Below, piece after piece: positions 22,360-34,595 of a stretch of DNA of 64,000 nucleotides. The stretch is from contig OY987243.1 of the NCBI GenBank assembly GCA_963920765.1, forward strand, positions 24,237,419 through 24,301,418, read 5' to 3'. Both the position numbers and the translations under genes were made by a program. How positions within the stretch are numbered: the stretch's first letter is position 1; every line of letters begins with the position of its first letter. The notes under the pieces are model-generated. The model searched no databases. It saw nothing but the letters and a program-made list of their open reading frames with translations, and was not told where the DNA came from. This DNA comes from Ulota crispa (taxonomy: Eukaryota; Streptophyta; Bryopsida; Orthotrichales; Orthotrichaceae).

Positions 22360-22619
22360 ATAATTTTCATGGATACCCCTGAAGTTTGTATTATTTTCAT
22401 AGATACCTTTGCTTTTTCAGAAATATCACAAATATCCTTGGATCAAACAAATTAGGTGTTTGTTTTGTTGTGCATGCCACTTCCCTTCTTCCTTTGTGCA
22501 CACACATAACAAGAAAGAAGTAATGTGCGCACAAAGGGTCTAAGGGTATTTGTGATATTTTTGAAAAGGGAGGGGTATCTATGAAAATATTGCAAATTTC
22601 AGGAGTATTCATGAAATTT
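22360..22619. mobile_element. Hairpin MITE (TTTTCATGGATACCCCTGAA family)
   Basis: Arms at about 22362-22408 and 22570-22617 pair over about 46 bp (TCATGGATACCCCTGAAG against TCATGAATACTCCTGAAA, then TTTTCATAGATACC in both). A worn copy sharing GTTTGTTTTGTTRTGCATG is at about 60590-60790. Confidence 0.65.
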
Positions 22620-23229
22620 TCCCTAATTACAAAATATGGACACAATCACAATGTTGTTTGTTGTCGCTCTTTTCTTCTAATCCTTGGTTTGCTTTTTGTA
22701 TAATGCAAGCATCCATAAACCAACAAATTTTTAGTCAAAAGTGTCAAATAGTTGCTACCTTTGAATGCTGATAACTTTCTTTCGGCAAATGGTAGCTCCA
22801 ATCTTATTTCACTACTTTTATCCTAAGACCTTGCTTATAGTCACAAAGAGTTTCAACTTACTAAGGGATGTTATGCATAAATCATATCGTCGTTAGGTCT
22901 TTGCTGCTTTATGCGATTGTGTATTGTAGCAATAGAGAAGAATGTATTAAAATGTATTAGTCCATCAAATAAGGTTTAGGGTGTAAGAGAAGGCACAATA
23001 TGCTTGTTGCTTAGAGGCACACTTTTGGTGAGGAATTCTTGGGAGTAACAAAAGTTGGTTGGTGAGTGATGAGCGACTAACTTTTACCCCTAAAGTACCA
23101 CGGGGACAATTTTCATCCCCGCTCATACATGGGGGGCCGTGTATCTATGGTGACCCCTCTAACGTTGAAGGGTTAACATGTAGCAAGTATTATATAGTCG
23201 GGTACAACAAGCATACAACATCATGTTAT
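22620..23229. other. Intergenic, no gene recognised
   Basis: AT-rich, with a short GC-richer patch at 23085-23165 (ATTTTCATCCCCGCTC..). Nothing identifiable. Confidence 0.5.
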
Positions 23230-23720
23230 TTCATTCAAAGACCTTTGCACATAACATGGAATATAATTGGCATTTCGTTGTCTTGCATCATTGATATTGA
23301 ATTCTTATGTAATCCCAATCAAGCATGCTAAATTTTAGTTTTCTAAAAACCAAAACTCCATTTTTGGTGAATTATTTTGTACAAAGTTCATAGCTTCAAA
23401 TAACAATTGATCAAAAAGTACTATAGTGCATGACACTTATAACCAACAACTACTGGCCAAACAAGAAAGTGGACTCATTTTTTTGATAACTTATTTTTTG
23501 ACAAAACCTTAGGCTAACCACTTGAATTGGAAGTTGTTGGTTATAAGTGTCATGCACTATACTAATAAAATTTTGAGATTTAATTGCATGGATATGTAGA
23601 AAACATCCTACACACATTGTCCACATCAAAAAGTACCCCCTTAAGTAACACAAATTTGATCTACAAAGGATTCATTGAGATTTGTGATATGCCCAAATTT
23701 CGTAAAATAGATGTTTATAT
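23230..23720. mobile_element. Half copy of the large foldback family, interrupted by a hairpin MITE
   Basis: TTATGTAATCCCAATCAAGC..CCATTTTTGGTGAATT and, after the insertion, TTTTGAGATTTAATTGCATG..GGATTCATTGAGATTTGTGA match arms of the foldbacks at 43174-44825. The 140-bp MITE at 23422-23561 sits in the middle. Confidence 0.65.
23422..23561. mobile_element. Hairpin MITE (TATAGTGCATGACACTTATA), copy 1
   Basis: Perfect terminal match of about 30 bp (TATAGTGCATGACACTTATA, continuing ACCAACAACT). It splits the foldback sequence in the previous entry. Related copies are at 49611-49795 and 50367-50590. Confidence 0.85.
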
Positions 23721-25584
23721 TTTTTAGCTAGCTTTTCACCAAGAAAACACAACATCATGTTCAAAGGTACAAACTTAGTTGCCATATGTGAGTCAAAGAA
23801 AAAAAATTGATTATCATAAAGAAACTCCTTTTCATTTGATATGAGCTAATTATTTTTCCCACAAATACCTTCTATAGTCTAAGGCAAGATCCTATGGTTG
23901 GATTTCCAAAAAAACCTTCTTTTCCTACCTTTCTAATCATTCCCGTAAAAATGGCAATTTTTATTGACTTTTACAAAGAAAAAGGGCTTGATCCCTTAGG
24001 AGTTAAAGTTGACCTTTTAGATACACATTGCAATTGAGTTTGTCAAAAATATTTTGATTGCTAATATAGATATGATGAATCTCACCTCTACTTACTATGT
24101 TGCATTTCACTTTGATTTCTCCCCTATGAACATAGATGATAATCTAGTAGTTTAAACTTTGTACTACTAGAATAATTGCACCCTTTCAAATTCAAAATTG
24201 AATGTGAAGGTGCTTTATAAGAAATAAAGAGATCAAAATAGAAAATCATCATTCATGCATGTAACTTCATTTTCAAATCCATCTCTTAAAAATGAGTGAA
24301 TCTTATGTTTGAATGGAATGTTATTGTTTACTAGATTACTTGTGCACCAATAAACTCAAATCAAGCAAGCACACAACACGAGATTCTAAGCGGTTGATAG
24401 AAAATTCAACCTCAACAAAATAACATTTGTTAAAACTTTGAACTTCATATTAGGACCTATCCCACTATTTTTGAAGTAATGGATTAAAACAATGTTGAAA
24501 TTGATGTTATCAACTTACAATCCCCGTAATCTTCTTTGTTTCTTGTAACTTAAAAATGGAATTTGGAAACAACCACATATAAGTCAATTGTTAATTATTT
24601 GCATATATTGCTACGTAAGAAAGACTGAAGATAATAATGAGGGAAATTATCAACAGAAAATAAGAAAAAATCAAAAACTGTTTATTATTTTATCCTACAA
24701 AAATTAGCAAACTTTGTAATAGTTTCTTAAATAATTCACTGTTCAACAAAAAAAAAATGAAGTATTTAAATCATAGAAACTACAACCACGTTAGATGGTT
24801 TTCTTTTCTCTTTTTATAATTAGTGAGAGAACAACATGTTTTGATTCATGCTTATAACACATTTCTTTATTTTTTACTTTTTATAATATACTACAACATA
24901 ATGGTATGTGTAATGGTATGTAGTAGCTTTTAGTAGCTAGTATTCATTTGTAAGTAAATAAGTCAACTTAGAAGAGAATGATGAAAGCCATAAATAATTA
25001 TGTGCATGTATGTTTTGAAACATTTTCATTCAGCAACCTTCTCATGGACTTGATTATTCCGTATTATGATAGATTTCAACATATTTTGTTAATGTACATT
25101 GAAAAATATATTTTATGATTTACAAAAAAATATGTTGTATTATTGAAAATTGTTATAAAGTTGTATAGAATAATACCATCAAGTTTTTTGATGATTTAAG
25201 AATTGCACTGATTTTTGTATGCTCACTCATTCATGTAGAGATATTAGATAAAATTTTGGCACCAATTTTAGTCATTTTTTAAGGATGGCTTTGCCTAAGC
25301 AAAAACAATGTTTTTGGTTAAATATAGTCTTTATTTTAAATTATATAAAAATCACTTTGTATGCTCACTCATTCATGTAGAAGTATTAGATATAAATTTA
25401 GTAACAAATTTAATAAATTTCAAATATGACCTTGGCTTTGTTATAATATTGTTTCTTATTCTCTATTAAGTTAATTTTGCACGTTATTTAAATAGTTATT
25501 TTAACATATTTTAAATCTACTATCATGTACTTGATGCACCATTTGTTTTCATTTAGATACTTACTTGAAAATATTTTGAGCAGC
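23721..25584. other. Intergenic, very AT-rich, no gene recognised
   Basis: Includes a direct repeat TGTATGCTCACTCATTCATG at 25217 and 25358, with partly similar flanks, suggesting an old duplication of about 143 bp. The 3' end of CFAP157 presumably extends into the right part. Confidence 0.55.
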
Positions 25585-28500
25585 CTAAGAAATTTTAGAC
25601 TTCCTTTTAGATTCTAGAATTTTCTCAATAGGCATTGCCAATATATCATCTACTCGTACTTTAGGTTTTGATTTTCCTGCAAATATTTAAAAATTTAATC
25701 AAATAGAAAATTTTAAATAATCCTAAGGATTCAAAATGGATTTCAAACATAAACTAGCATGCATTTTGAATATTAATATGAGCCATTTGTTGAAGCCCAA
25801 TCATCCTATTAGTGGTACAGATATTTAGATGCTAGAATTCATCTTTATGCTACAACTAGTTTGATCACTTTTTTTGTTAGAACTCTAATTCTTCTACAAA
25901 TAAATATCATCAAAGCACCAAACTAATAAGCCAAATTTGAATTTTTGTTTGAAACGCATTCTCAAAACTGCATTTGCAATTTTGATTGAACTAAAATATT
26001 TAATTTTAAATTGTATGTTGAATTTAAGTTATTTTATTTATTTGTTTTGTTTTCAATTTTCAAAATTAAAAAAAAAAAAAAAGTTAGCTAAACTACAATC
26101 AACAACTATTCATGCTTTGAACATCTTTGTTGTCATTAGATTATAAAGTACTAACTTAGTTTCTAACAAAACACACTGAAAATCAATAAACTGTGTTCAA
26201 CGGTATCATTTAATTGGACTACAGAAGTATTTGACTTTGGAAGTTTATTACATGCATTTTGTGTTAAAAATTGTGTGTAACAAACAAATGAGTTGTTTTA
26301 AAGAACAGTCGAAAAAATTGGCAATTTTTGTTCTTCCGTCACCTACTAATGTTTTTACCTTCTGGACAATCCCCTTAAAAAAAAAGCCCTTAGAAATTCT
26401 CATTTTTTTCTTTTCAACAATGCAAGGGCCAAGCGCATGACCATAACCTCAAGGGGATAGATATCAAATTTGGTATTAACATTGGTTTTGGAATGCGTTT
26501 GTGCTCTTATTGCAATTGGCAAATTGCAATTGTAGCTTTTATGAAGAAATTACAGTATGTTAGTGTTGTAATAAACAACAACACACATTCCTGTCTTAAC
26601 CCCCTAAAGGCTTTTTTGAGCGTCTTGGAATTTGCTCTAAATTGAACAAAAGCCAACATTTAGAGCAATTATATCAAAAAAATTTAAATGGTAACTATAC
26701 AAATTCAAATTAGATATGTTAAACATCACATAGGAAAAGAAAACACAACAATATCGCTTATGGATTGAAAGATTATAATGTTTGATCAAGAGGGTGTTAA
26801 AACTGCAAAAATGACTTGAAGTCTCTCAATCCTCTTTTCACATGTCAAATCTAAAATGTTGCTCACCAAAAAAATATAATGTTAAAGGGCATAACATACA
26901 TAACTCCAATCCATTTACGGCTTTTCAAAATCTCCTTTGCAATTTTTTAAAATAAATTTCTAGTGTGAAGTTTTCTCTAGGATCTAGTGTATTTGAGGCT
27001 CATTTTCATGAGCTCTCAACACTAAAAAAAAAGTCAAGATTGCAATGGACACCCTTGCACAAAATCTTGTATAGAAAATTCACAATTAATAATTTTCAGA
27101 ATCGAATTTTTGATTCTAAAGCTAAACTTCAAAAAGAATAATTCTAAAACACTAAATACTAAAACTAACATTTTATTTAGATTTTATTGAACGTCAGCAA
27201 AATGTGGTGGCTTTGGCATTTAGGGGTTAAGATACTCTTGTTACAAATTGTGAGTTATTGTTTTACCTGAATGTGGCCTTTGATTTTGGCCTTGAGAAGG
27301 GTACTCCATTAGCTCTTTGGTCATACTATCCGTTGTTGAACTTAGTGACATAGCTTGTTGTAATAAGGCACTGTTAAAATCCAGTAATCAACATACTAAA
27401 ATACATTAAAACAAATATAATGAAATTGCGTCTACATATGAAACTTAAATTCCTTTAACATTTAGGATTATAGAAATAAACACATGCAAATATAATAACA
27501 AATCGGTAGTCTTCTATAACAATATTTATGAACCCAATAAATGTTACAAGCTATCTTGCTAGACATATTGGATTTTGCTTCATGCCTGATGTGAAAAACA
27601 CACACCAAATAATTTGAGATGACAACAGTTTTAACCAATAATCTTTAGAAGCGAAGTTTTGATATATTCACAAAACAAAACCTTGTCATGAAAAAATTGG
27701 AGGGTAAATACGGATCAAAATTTCATTAAACTAAACCTCTTTAAATTTTCACTTCCTTAAAAAAAAATCTTCAAAAATCAAATCATACGTTTTCACAAGA
27801 AGTTACGTAAGAGGTTTGAGCACTTTTTACTGTAACAGCAAAAACAATAATTGCTTAAGAGGAATTTTAGAACTTAATCACGTACGTGAGTAATAGTTGG
27901 CGTTGTTTTAAAGTGAAATTTGAAATCTTCATATCAACCTCTTTTCTTGGAGTAGTTTTAGCACTGCACAAGTATAAATCTTCAATAACAAATTCAAAAG
28001 ATGGGATTCATCAAATTACAAAATCCTAAAAAGATAACCCTTTTTACAAGAGTCTTCTTGTTTTATTTATTTGTTAGAATGTCTATAATTTCCCACACTT
28101 CAGAACCACATATAATGGGGAAAAAAACATACAAATTGAAAATATGTATTAAAAAAAATATGGATTTTAAAACAAATGAAGCTTTACATGTTTTACAGAT
28201 AAACAATAAAATATAAGATCATGTTTTTTTCTTTTGCCTACCTCACTGTGATACTGTCAATGGGAAGTTTTGCAATTCTTTCCAATTCAATGTCTTCGAG
28301 ACAAGCATAGAGAAATTTGATGGCCTCAGTTTGGGCTGTGGCTGGAGCAGTCTGGAAAATAACCAAACATGAAATCAGCATAAAAACAAGCAACTTCATG
28401 GATTTGTATTGAATCATGGACTTTTTGCGCTGAAAGTCATTTTGTGCAAACATATGTGGTTTTTTGGGAAACATTTGAAAAATTCGACTGTTTTGATTTT

Positions 28501-31500
28501 TGTGTTTCTATATCTTATATGGTGTTCATGCCTTTCTAGCTTGTAATTTATCTATTTTTGAAATTGTCCTCTTTTTTTGTCTTTATAATTTTCCTGGGGT
28601 AGAGTGTATGACTATAAGCCCCCAAGTGCAAACACATCAAATTTTGTGTAAATTAATGTATGGCATATCATTAATTCAACAATGTTCAACTAAGTACAAG
28701 ATATATTTCACATGCTAATGTGCAATTTGGAGTTGCAGCATTAAAGGGTCATATATAAAGTTTTGTCATATTATATCCGTGCAGTGTTGCATGCAAAGGT
28801 GAAAAGTAAAAAAGTACTAGGAATTGTCCATAACATTCCTTGACAAGCCAAAACAAATCCCTTAGATCATCCCAACCTCTACAAAAGTGTTCTACATGAG
28901 ATGCCAAGGAGGAATATGATTTACAATTGACTACTCAAAAGAAATTTGTCTTGACAAGTTGCAAACATCAACTTCACCACTTCATCTATGATTGCATGCA
29001 ACTTCTTAAGACATGACAAATTTGTGAAAGTGAGAGGATGTAAAAGTTTCAAAACAATTTATTTGTTAAAGTTGGTTAAGAGAATGGAGGATTCATTTGA
29101 AGACATTTGGAAGCATAATGTAAGCACAATGTACATCTATGTAAATTAGTTGGTAAGACTATCACCGATAGACACTTGATTTATGCTGAAATTTTTCATC
29201 GTCTTCTTCCAAAAAACATAAATTGTTTTTTGGTTAAGAGAATGATTTATTTACCTGGTCATTATCATTCAAGGCGCCTTTGGGTTGCCCAGTATTCTTC
29301 TCGTCTAGCCCTGCTCCCTTTTTGGTATTTCCTGAAAGCTTGTTTGCTTCTGCTCAACAGGGTACAGAAGCATGTAATGCCTTCCTCATAAACAAATGCT
29401 CAGAGTGGTAATTTAACGTAAGTTGAACCAGTAAAAAGGACAAATAACTAGTATTGGATTTTGAAAGAAAATTATTTAAATTTGGCAGACAAAATTGTAA
29501 GGACCCAAAATCAACATTTGAGAGGAAAAGAACAAAAGAAGTGGAAACATTCGTAGAAAACTCATTCCTTTTTGTTGTTTTGTTTGCTTTGATGAGTGCA
29601 CTTTTTTTGTTGATATTCAACAAAACTAAGCAGATTTCTATTGAACATCAACAAAAAAATGCACTCATCAACACAACCAAAACAACAACAAAAACAAAAT
29701 TTTCTACTAGTGAAATTTTAGCATCCTATGCTCTAAAAATGGCAAGTTTTACCTTCAATAAAGTTACAGATCTTTCGATTACATTATAATTTGCACAGAC
29801 TTGAAACTTATCCAAGGTTTGGAGTAGGTATGAGCCTGTGGGACTAAGGGCTAAGCTAGTATTGGACCATAAGCAAAAACAATATTGTACCCCAAAGTCT
29901 GGTTTCTTTAAATCTGAACATTCACAACCCATTTATTATTAATCTTAACTCAATCTTAGATCTTTGTATAGTAAAGGGCTTGTCAAGTTCAATTCTTGCT
30001 AAGCATGCAATGACAATGCCATATTAGCACTTTCAAAACATCAAAACATTTAAATTTATGGTTTTTTTTGTTTGAATTTAACAAGCTGACACAAAAACGA
30101 GTTGGGAAATTTTTAAACATGAGAGGGTAGATAACACTGATAAAAGTTTTAACTGCAAACAAAAACCAACGAATACCTCTGAGCTTGTACGCCAGTATTC
30201 TGGTAGTCTGCTGGTACATGTGATTTCTACGTGCCAGGTCCTCTTCCAGCTATTGTTGCAACCACAAACCCAAAAAGTTGATATTTAATACTCACTAGAA
30301 TCTGGATCATATTATAAAAAAACTTCCTAATAATGAATTAAAAAACGATTAACGGGACCAAATATTCTTAATCGTAAGTAAGAAAAAAATGAAATTAGTC
30401 TATATTTGATCCAAAAAATGACTTTAAATGAAAGCAATTCTACACCTCGTTCAAATCCTGAAATAGTGCATTTGTAAAAGTATTTGTATGAATAAAGTCT
30501 ATATCATGCTTAGTTTAAGAAGAATTTTGTGACGGTTTTAGTAGAGATTGGCATGTTTTTTTTTATTTCTTTTGGTTCATAATTATTGTGGAAATCATTC
30601 AAAATGGAAGTGGTGACCATGATTTAGTAACTAAAAAAAACTTAGAAGTAACTTCAGTGGCTACCCTACAAGCTTGTCACTTCGAACTGAATCAATTCAA
30701 AATGACAATGGCAAAGTGTTTAAACGCCATGTGCATGTTCTCAACTACTAAGAATATTATTAAATCGTATATGGCACATCGAAAAAACAATATCACTTAG
30801 GAATTTCAGTCTAATTGCAACATAACAAGACGTCACGTATAGGTACTGATATGCACTTTTTTATGGTTAAATACTAAACGTAAAAAACACCGGTTTTTAC
30901 AATAACCCCATTGTGTGATAAAACTTATGAGAACAGTATTTTACCTCTTTCCCAAGTTGGATATTTCGGGTGATTTCACTCATTTCGTTAATGAGCTTTT
31001 GATTTTGTTGAACTAACATCTCAGTTTGATGGGTGTGGTAGCCAACTTCTTTCTTCAGTTGTTCATTCTCAATAATTGTCCTTTTTGTTTTCTTGTGTTC
31101 AAAAGAAAACACAAATAGCAAATTTAGATTCATGTGGAAATATTAAACAGTTTGAGTTATTCTTGAAATTAAATACCAGGAAATTAAGAACTTCTCATAT
31201 TGAAAAATATGCATGGAGAACCAAAACAAGATGTAATACCGTTATACAGCATTCTATAGAACAGGATAAAGTCTATAAGCTACATACTTTTCCCTAAAAA
31301 GTAAACTTTAATCGAAATATAAGATAAAAGAGAATTATTTATAGAAGATTTCAAAATAAAATGTTCTGAGAAAGCAGAAATCAAACATCCTCAATAGTTG
31401 ATGAATGGAATTAAGTTTGTAACTTCTATGGAAGAATAAACAGATATGACGATAATTGAGTTAGTTTGATTTTATAAAATTCGATGAAAGATATGAGATC

Positions 31501-33001
31501 ATACAGAGTGAAGTTGTTCCTTGAGCGTGTTGGACATTTCTTTTTTTGTCTCTTCTACTCGAGTTTGTATCTCTTTTTTGAGACGTTCTTTCTCCTGAAC
31601 TGAAACCCTTTCCACATCACTAATTGCCTCTGCATGATCTCTTTGTTCTTTGAGCAATTGCTCTTTCAACCTGAAATAAAACAGGCTCGATACTTAGAGA
31701 ACAGATGATGATCAATTCATGCAGGAGTCCAGTTTAATTATTTTATTAAATTATCTTTTGAAATTCCTGATGACAAATACACTTTGAAATCGAATAAGTT
31801 CTTCCTTGTAGAACAAAATCATGTGAAATCAATCAAGTGCAGTTCTCATTAAGGGTTTTTCCACATCACCTCGTGCAAACTACTGTAGGTTGAGAGCAGA
31901 TTCGGCAAGTCTCTGCCAAATTGATTATTTTTTGAAAAAAAATCAATTCAATATGAGGTTTTATAATTAAACAAGATTAGGCACTTTCAAAAAAAATTGT
32001 TATTGTTTGGCATTCAACTAATTTTTTTAGTAGAACTAAGTCTTTCTATGCATCTTCCACTTTCTAAAATTAGTCCTTGATATAAAATTTGTAATAGATT
32101 GAGCCCTCTTGGAATCAGCCTTGACCTTCCATTGTTAGTTAAGCTTAATGACTTTCATAATATTCAACATTTCAATTTTTTGATTTGTTTGACATTGAGC
32201 ATGAATAATTTGTAAAATAATTAGGCAAAATCTTGGGGAATTATTTTATGCCGAATCTGCTCCTACAGTATTAGGCCTCACGAGTCACGAGAACTCATTA
32301 CAACAGATAAAACTACCAGTAGCTCCTTTATTAAACTGAGGATAATAATTTTCATCAGTGGAAAGATGTTACTGTTTACGTACGCAGCATTTTCATCTTC
32401 GATGGCTTTCTTCTTGGCAGCAAAGTCCTGCATTTCTCGAAGTCTCACCTGTGCAGCTTCTAATTTCAACTTCATACTATTCAGCTGAAACTCATGAGCA
32501 CTGGTAAGATCAGCCATTTGTTTATTCATGCGCGTTATAGTGTCTTTGCGATCTTGCTCACATTTTGCATAAGATTCTTCAAGTTCAACGATTCTGGTAT
32601 CTTTGACGTTTCCCTCACTGAAAGAACAGTTCAGAAACATTCATATTCCGAATCAACACTCGATCATTCACACGTTCAAACTCAATGAAATAATCAAGCA
32701 AAATCACCAGATAGAGAAACCTTTCATCAACCAAGCAAGCAATTCGTCAAGCAAACTGCAGCAAGCGGCTGATGCAAATAATTTTTAGCTACCTGGTGAG
32801 GAAATCGATGATGTCTGTCAATGTGGAGATTTTCTCTCTTGCTCCAATACTAAGCTTTTCCATACTCCCTACAATGAACTGAGATCTGTCTTCAAGCCGC
32901 CGCATCTTGTCCGTGATTGTTATCACGTCAAGATCCTTCTTCAGCAAGCTGGCTTTCAGAATGTCCAGCTCGTCGCCGCCTTTCTCTGGCTTTTTTGCCA
33001 T
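25585..33001 (-). CDS. CFAP157: Cilia- and flagella-associated protein 157 (coiled coil)
   Basis: Nine exons on the minus strand: 33001-32793, 32617-32384, 31670-31505, 31091-30945, 30249-30177, 29349-29255, 28351-28242, 27370-27267 and 25676-25585 (stop at 25587-25585). All borders are GT-AG with phases that agree, giving 409 residues. Almost all coiled coil. KERLKKEIQTRVEETKKE, then KTKRTIIENEQL and NHMYQQTTRILAYKL, follow the order seen in animal CFAP157 (KDRLRKEIIQRV.., TTKRAIKEN, HKRGHQKIILMLTKK). LREMQDFAAKKKAIEDE matches its LAALEEFRLQKEE. CFAP157 works in motile cilia and sperm tails, so its presence implies flagellated cells. Start is the only N-terminal ATG (MAKKPEKGGDEL). The related BBOF1 protein is the main alternative. 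Introns carry three MITEs. Confidence 0.85.
26600..27226. mobile_element. piggyBac-like MITE, copy B, in the last CFAP157 intron
   Basis: 627 bp bordered by TTAA on both sides (26596-26599 and 27227-27230). Ends CCCCCTAAAGGC and, reverse complement, CCCCTAAATGCC. Interior collinear with copy A at 14582. It ends 36 bp from the penultimate exon. Confidence 0.8.
29551..29709. mobile_element. Hairpin MITE in CFAP157 intron 6
   Basis: Arms of about 70 bp pair around a short loop at about 29626-29639 (GATGAGTGCACTTTTTTTGT against GATGAGTGCATTTTTTTGTT; ends GTAGAAAA in both). Overlapping ORFs on both strands are a by-product of the symmetry. Confidence 0.65.
31881..32270. mobile_element. MITE in CFAP157 intron 2
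   Basis: TACTGTAGGTTGAGAGCAGA on the left, TACTGTAGGAGCAGATTCGG (reverse complement) on the right; the arms share GAGCAGATTCGGCA after a 4-5 bp offset. Ends with TA. No coding content. Confidence 0.65.
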
Positions 33002-33512
33002 TTCGTTTGTCTACCTTTGCAGTTCCTGAACAGAGCCGGATCTGTCAGCTCCTACGCTACACCTCCAATTCTTGCGCAGGAATTTGCTCGAGATCTGAGT
33101 CGATTAATCGGGCGATCCTCTTCTACACTAAGAAAAACTACTTCTGTCACATGCAATTACCGAGTCTACTGCAGTGTCCAACGCAAAACAACAATTCACC
33201 ATATCCAACACCCTCGGCAACACAATCCTTTTTAACATGTGATCAACACCACTGGCAAACGACCTCACGGCCGTCAAAATACAATTCAAAATGCCTCTTT
33301 CATTTTGTATTGTCCAAACCATGAGCTGACACACGATATAAAGCTATCAGCACACAACGCAATTATACTCATGCTCATCAATACAAAAAAACAAAACAAA
33401 AGTCGTATTTCCAAGCGCCACTTCTGCAACATCCAACTCCACAGAGCATTAAAAACTACTAAAACTGACTTCAACCCCGACGAGTTCACAAAAGCGTCAC
33501 AATTTTCTTGAA
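33002..33512 (-). other. CFAP157 leader with predicted leader intron
   Basis: An acceptor (CTGTTCAG/GAACTGC) lies about 28 bases before the CFAP157 ATG on the minus strand. A matching donor (ATCCAG/GTATTG) lies near 33693, inside the duplicated block. No coding similarity in between. Confidence 0.45.
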
Positions 33513-34217
33513 ATTTCGCCAGGTTTAACGAAAATGACAACAAATTAAATTAAAATTCAGACTTCTTCTCCAATTTCCACGTGCATTAAATTCCGAACGC
33601 TCTACACCTCGTGCAATCGAACAACTAAACCCTAGAACCGGCCAAATGCTCGCACAATTCCGTTGAAACCAGAGGAGTGCGGTGGCGATCAATACCTGGA
33701 TGTGCTTAAATGTTGTTATAACTCAGCGAGTGAACGACGGTGTGGCTACTTAAATCAAATCGAGCAGCCTTAGTTGAACCGTTTGGCCGGGGAAATAAAA
33801 AAGTATGCAAAGGAGCACGAAAGAACGAGAATGAACGATACTGAGCGAGACTGAGTGACAATGGATTTCGCCAGGTTTAACGAAAATGACAACAAATTCA
33901 ATTAATATCCAGACTTCTTCTCCAAATTCCATGTGCATAAAATTCCGAACGCTCTACACCTCGTGGAACCGAACAACTAAACCCTAGGACCGGCCAAATT
34001 CTCGCACAATTCCATCGAAACCAGAGGAGTGCGTTGGCGATCGATACCTGGATGTGCTTAAATGTTGTTCAACTCAGCGGATGAACGACGGCGTGGCTAC
34101 TTTAATCAAATCAAGCAGCCTTAGTTGAACCGTCTGGTCGACGAAATAAAAAAGTATGCAAAGGAGCACGAATGAGCGAGAATGAACGGGACTGAGCGAG
34201 ATTGAGCGAGACTGAGA
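33513..34217. repeat. 352-bp tandem duplication over the CFAP157 promoter/leader
   Basis: Unit 1 starts at 33513 and unit 2 at 33865 with ATTTCGCCAGGTTTAACGAA. They match for about 350 bp with few changes, including GGAGTGCGGTGGCGATC, the donor-like ACCTGGATGTGCTTAAATG and GCAAAGGAGCACGAA. Each carries one telo-box AAACCCTAG (33627 and 33979). Confidence 0.92.
33627..33635 (-). promoter_or_regulatory. Telo-box in duplicated CFAP157 promoter (second copy at 33979)
   Basis: AAACCCTAG. The duplicate is at 33979-33987 in the second tandem unit. A regulatory role is inferred only from the motif. Confidence 0.4.
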
Positions 34218-34262
34218 GACAATGAGCGACAATGAGCGAGAATGAACGAGAGTGAGTGAGAG
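34155..34262. repeat. Degenerate GAGCGAGAATGAAC tandem repeat
   Basis: About ten units of 10-14 bp (GAGCGAGA, ATTGAGCGAG, ACAATGAGCG) at the end of the duplicated block. Confidence 0.8.
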
Positions 34263-34340
34263 TGGATGCAGAGGAGCGGCGGTCGGGGGAACGGCAGGGG
34301 ACGGCGGAGGTGACAGGGGCGACCGGGAGAGAATGGAGGC

Positions 34341-34520
34341 ATGGCGACGGGGGAGGAGGTGGCCGTGGCGATGGCGAGGGCGATGGCGACGAGGGCGGTG
34401 GAGGTCGGAGGGGTTTGCGGCGAAGAGGTGCAGCTGCTGCTGCTTGGCAGCGTCTTCACGGGCATAGGGTCCCTCGTGTCGTGTCACTTTGCTCTCAAGG
34501 GCCCGTCACCCGTGGCTTGA
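34341..34520 (+). CDS. Possible small protein, 59 aa, in a GC-rich island
   Basis: Not recognised. An ATG at 34341 opens 59 codons to TGA at 34518-34520, with mostly G or C in third positions. The N-terminus is Ala/Val-rich and acidic (MATGEEVAVAMARAMATRAV), followed by a hydrophobic stretch (QLLLLGSVFTGIGSLVS) that could span a membrane. The surrounding 250 bp are far more GC-rich than neighbouring DNA. It would be divergent from CFAP157 and could share its promoter. It may equally be a non-coding promoter island; all frames here are fairly open because the DNA is GC-rich. Confidence 0.25.
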   Translation: MATGEEVAVAMARAMATRAVEVGGVCGEEVQLLLLGSVFTGIGSLVSCHFALKGPSPVA

Positions 34521-34595
34521 TATTGCCCCGCCCAATTGTCCCGCCCAAATTTCAAATTTCCTTAATAGCCATGATTGTGGCCGCGCTCTACACTA

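Noticed and set aside
29454-29789. 111-codon ORF overlapping an ORF on the other strand
   Set aside because: Both arise from the symmetrical hairpin MITE in CFAP157 intron 6.
34074-34487. 137-codon minus-strand ORF rich in His, Arg, Pro and Ser
   Set aside because: Low-complexity translation of the GC island and the GAGCGAGAAT repeat; no domain.
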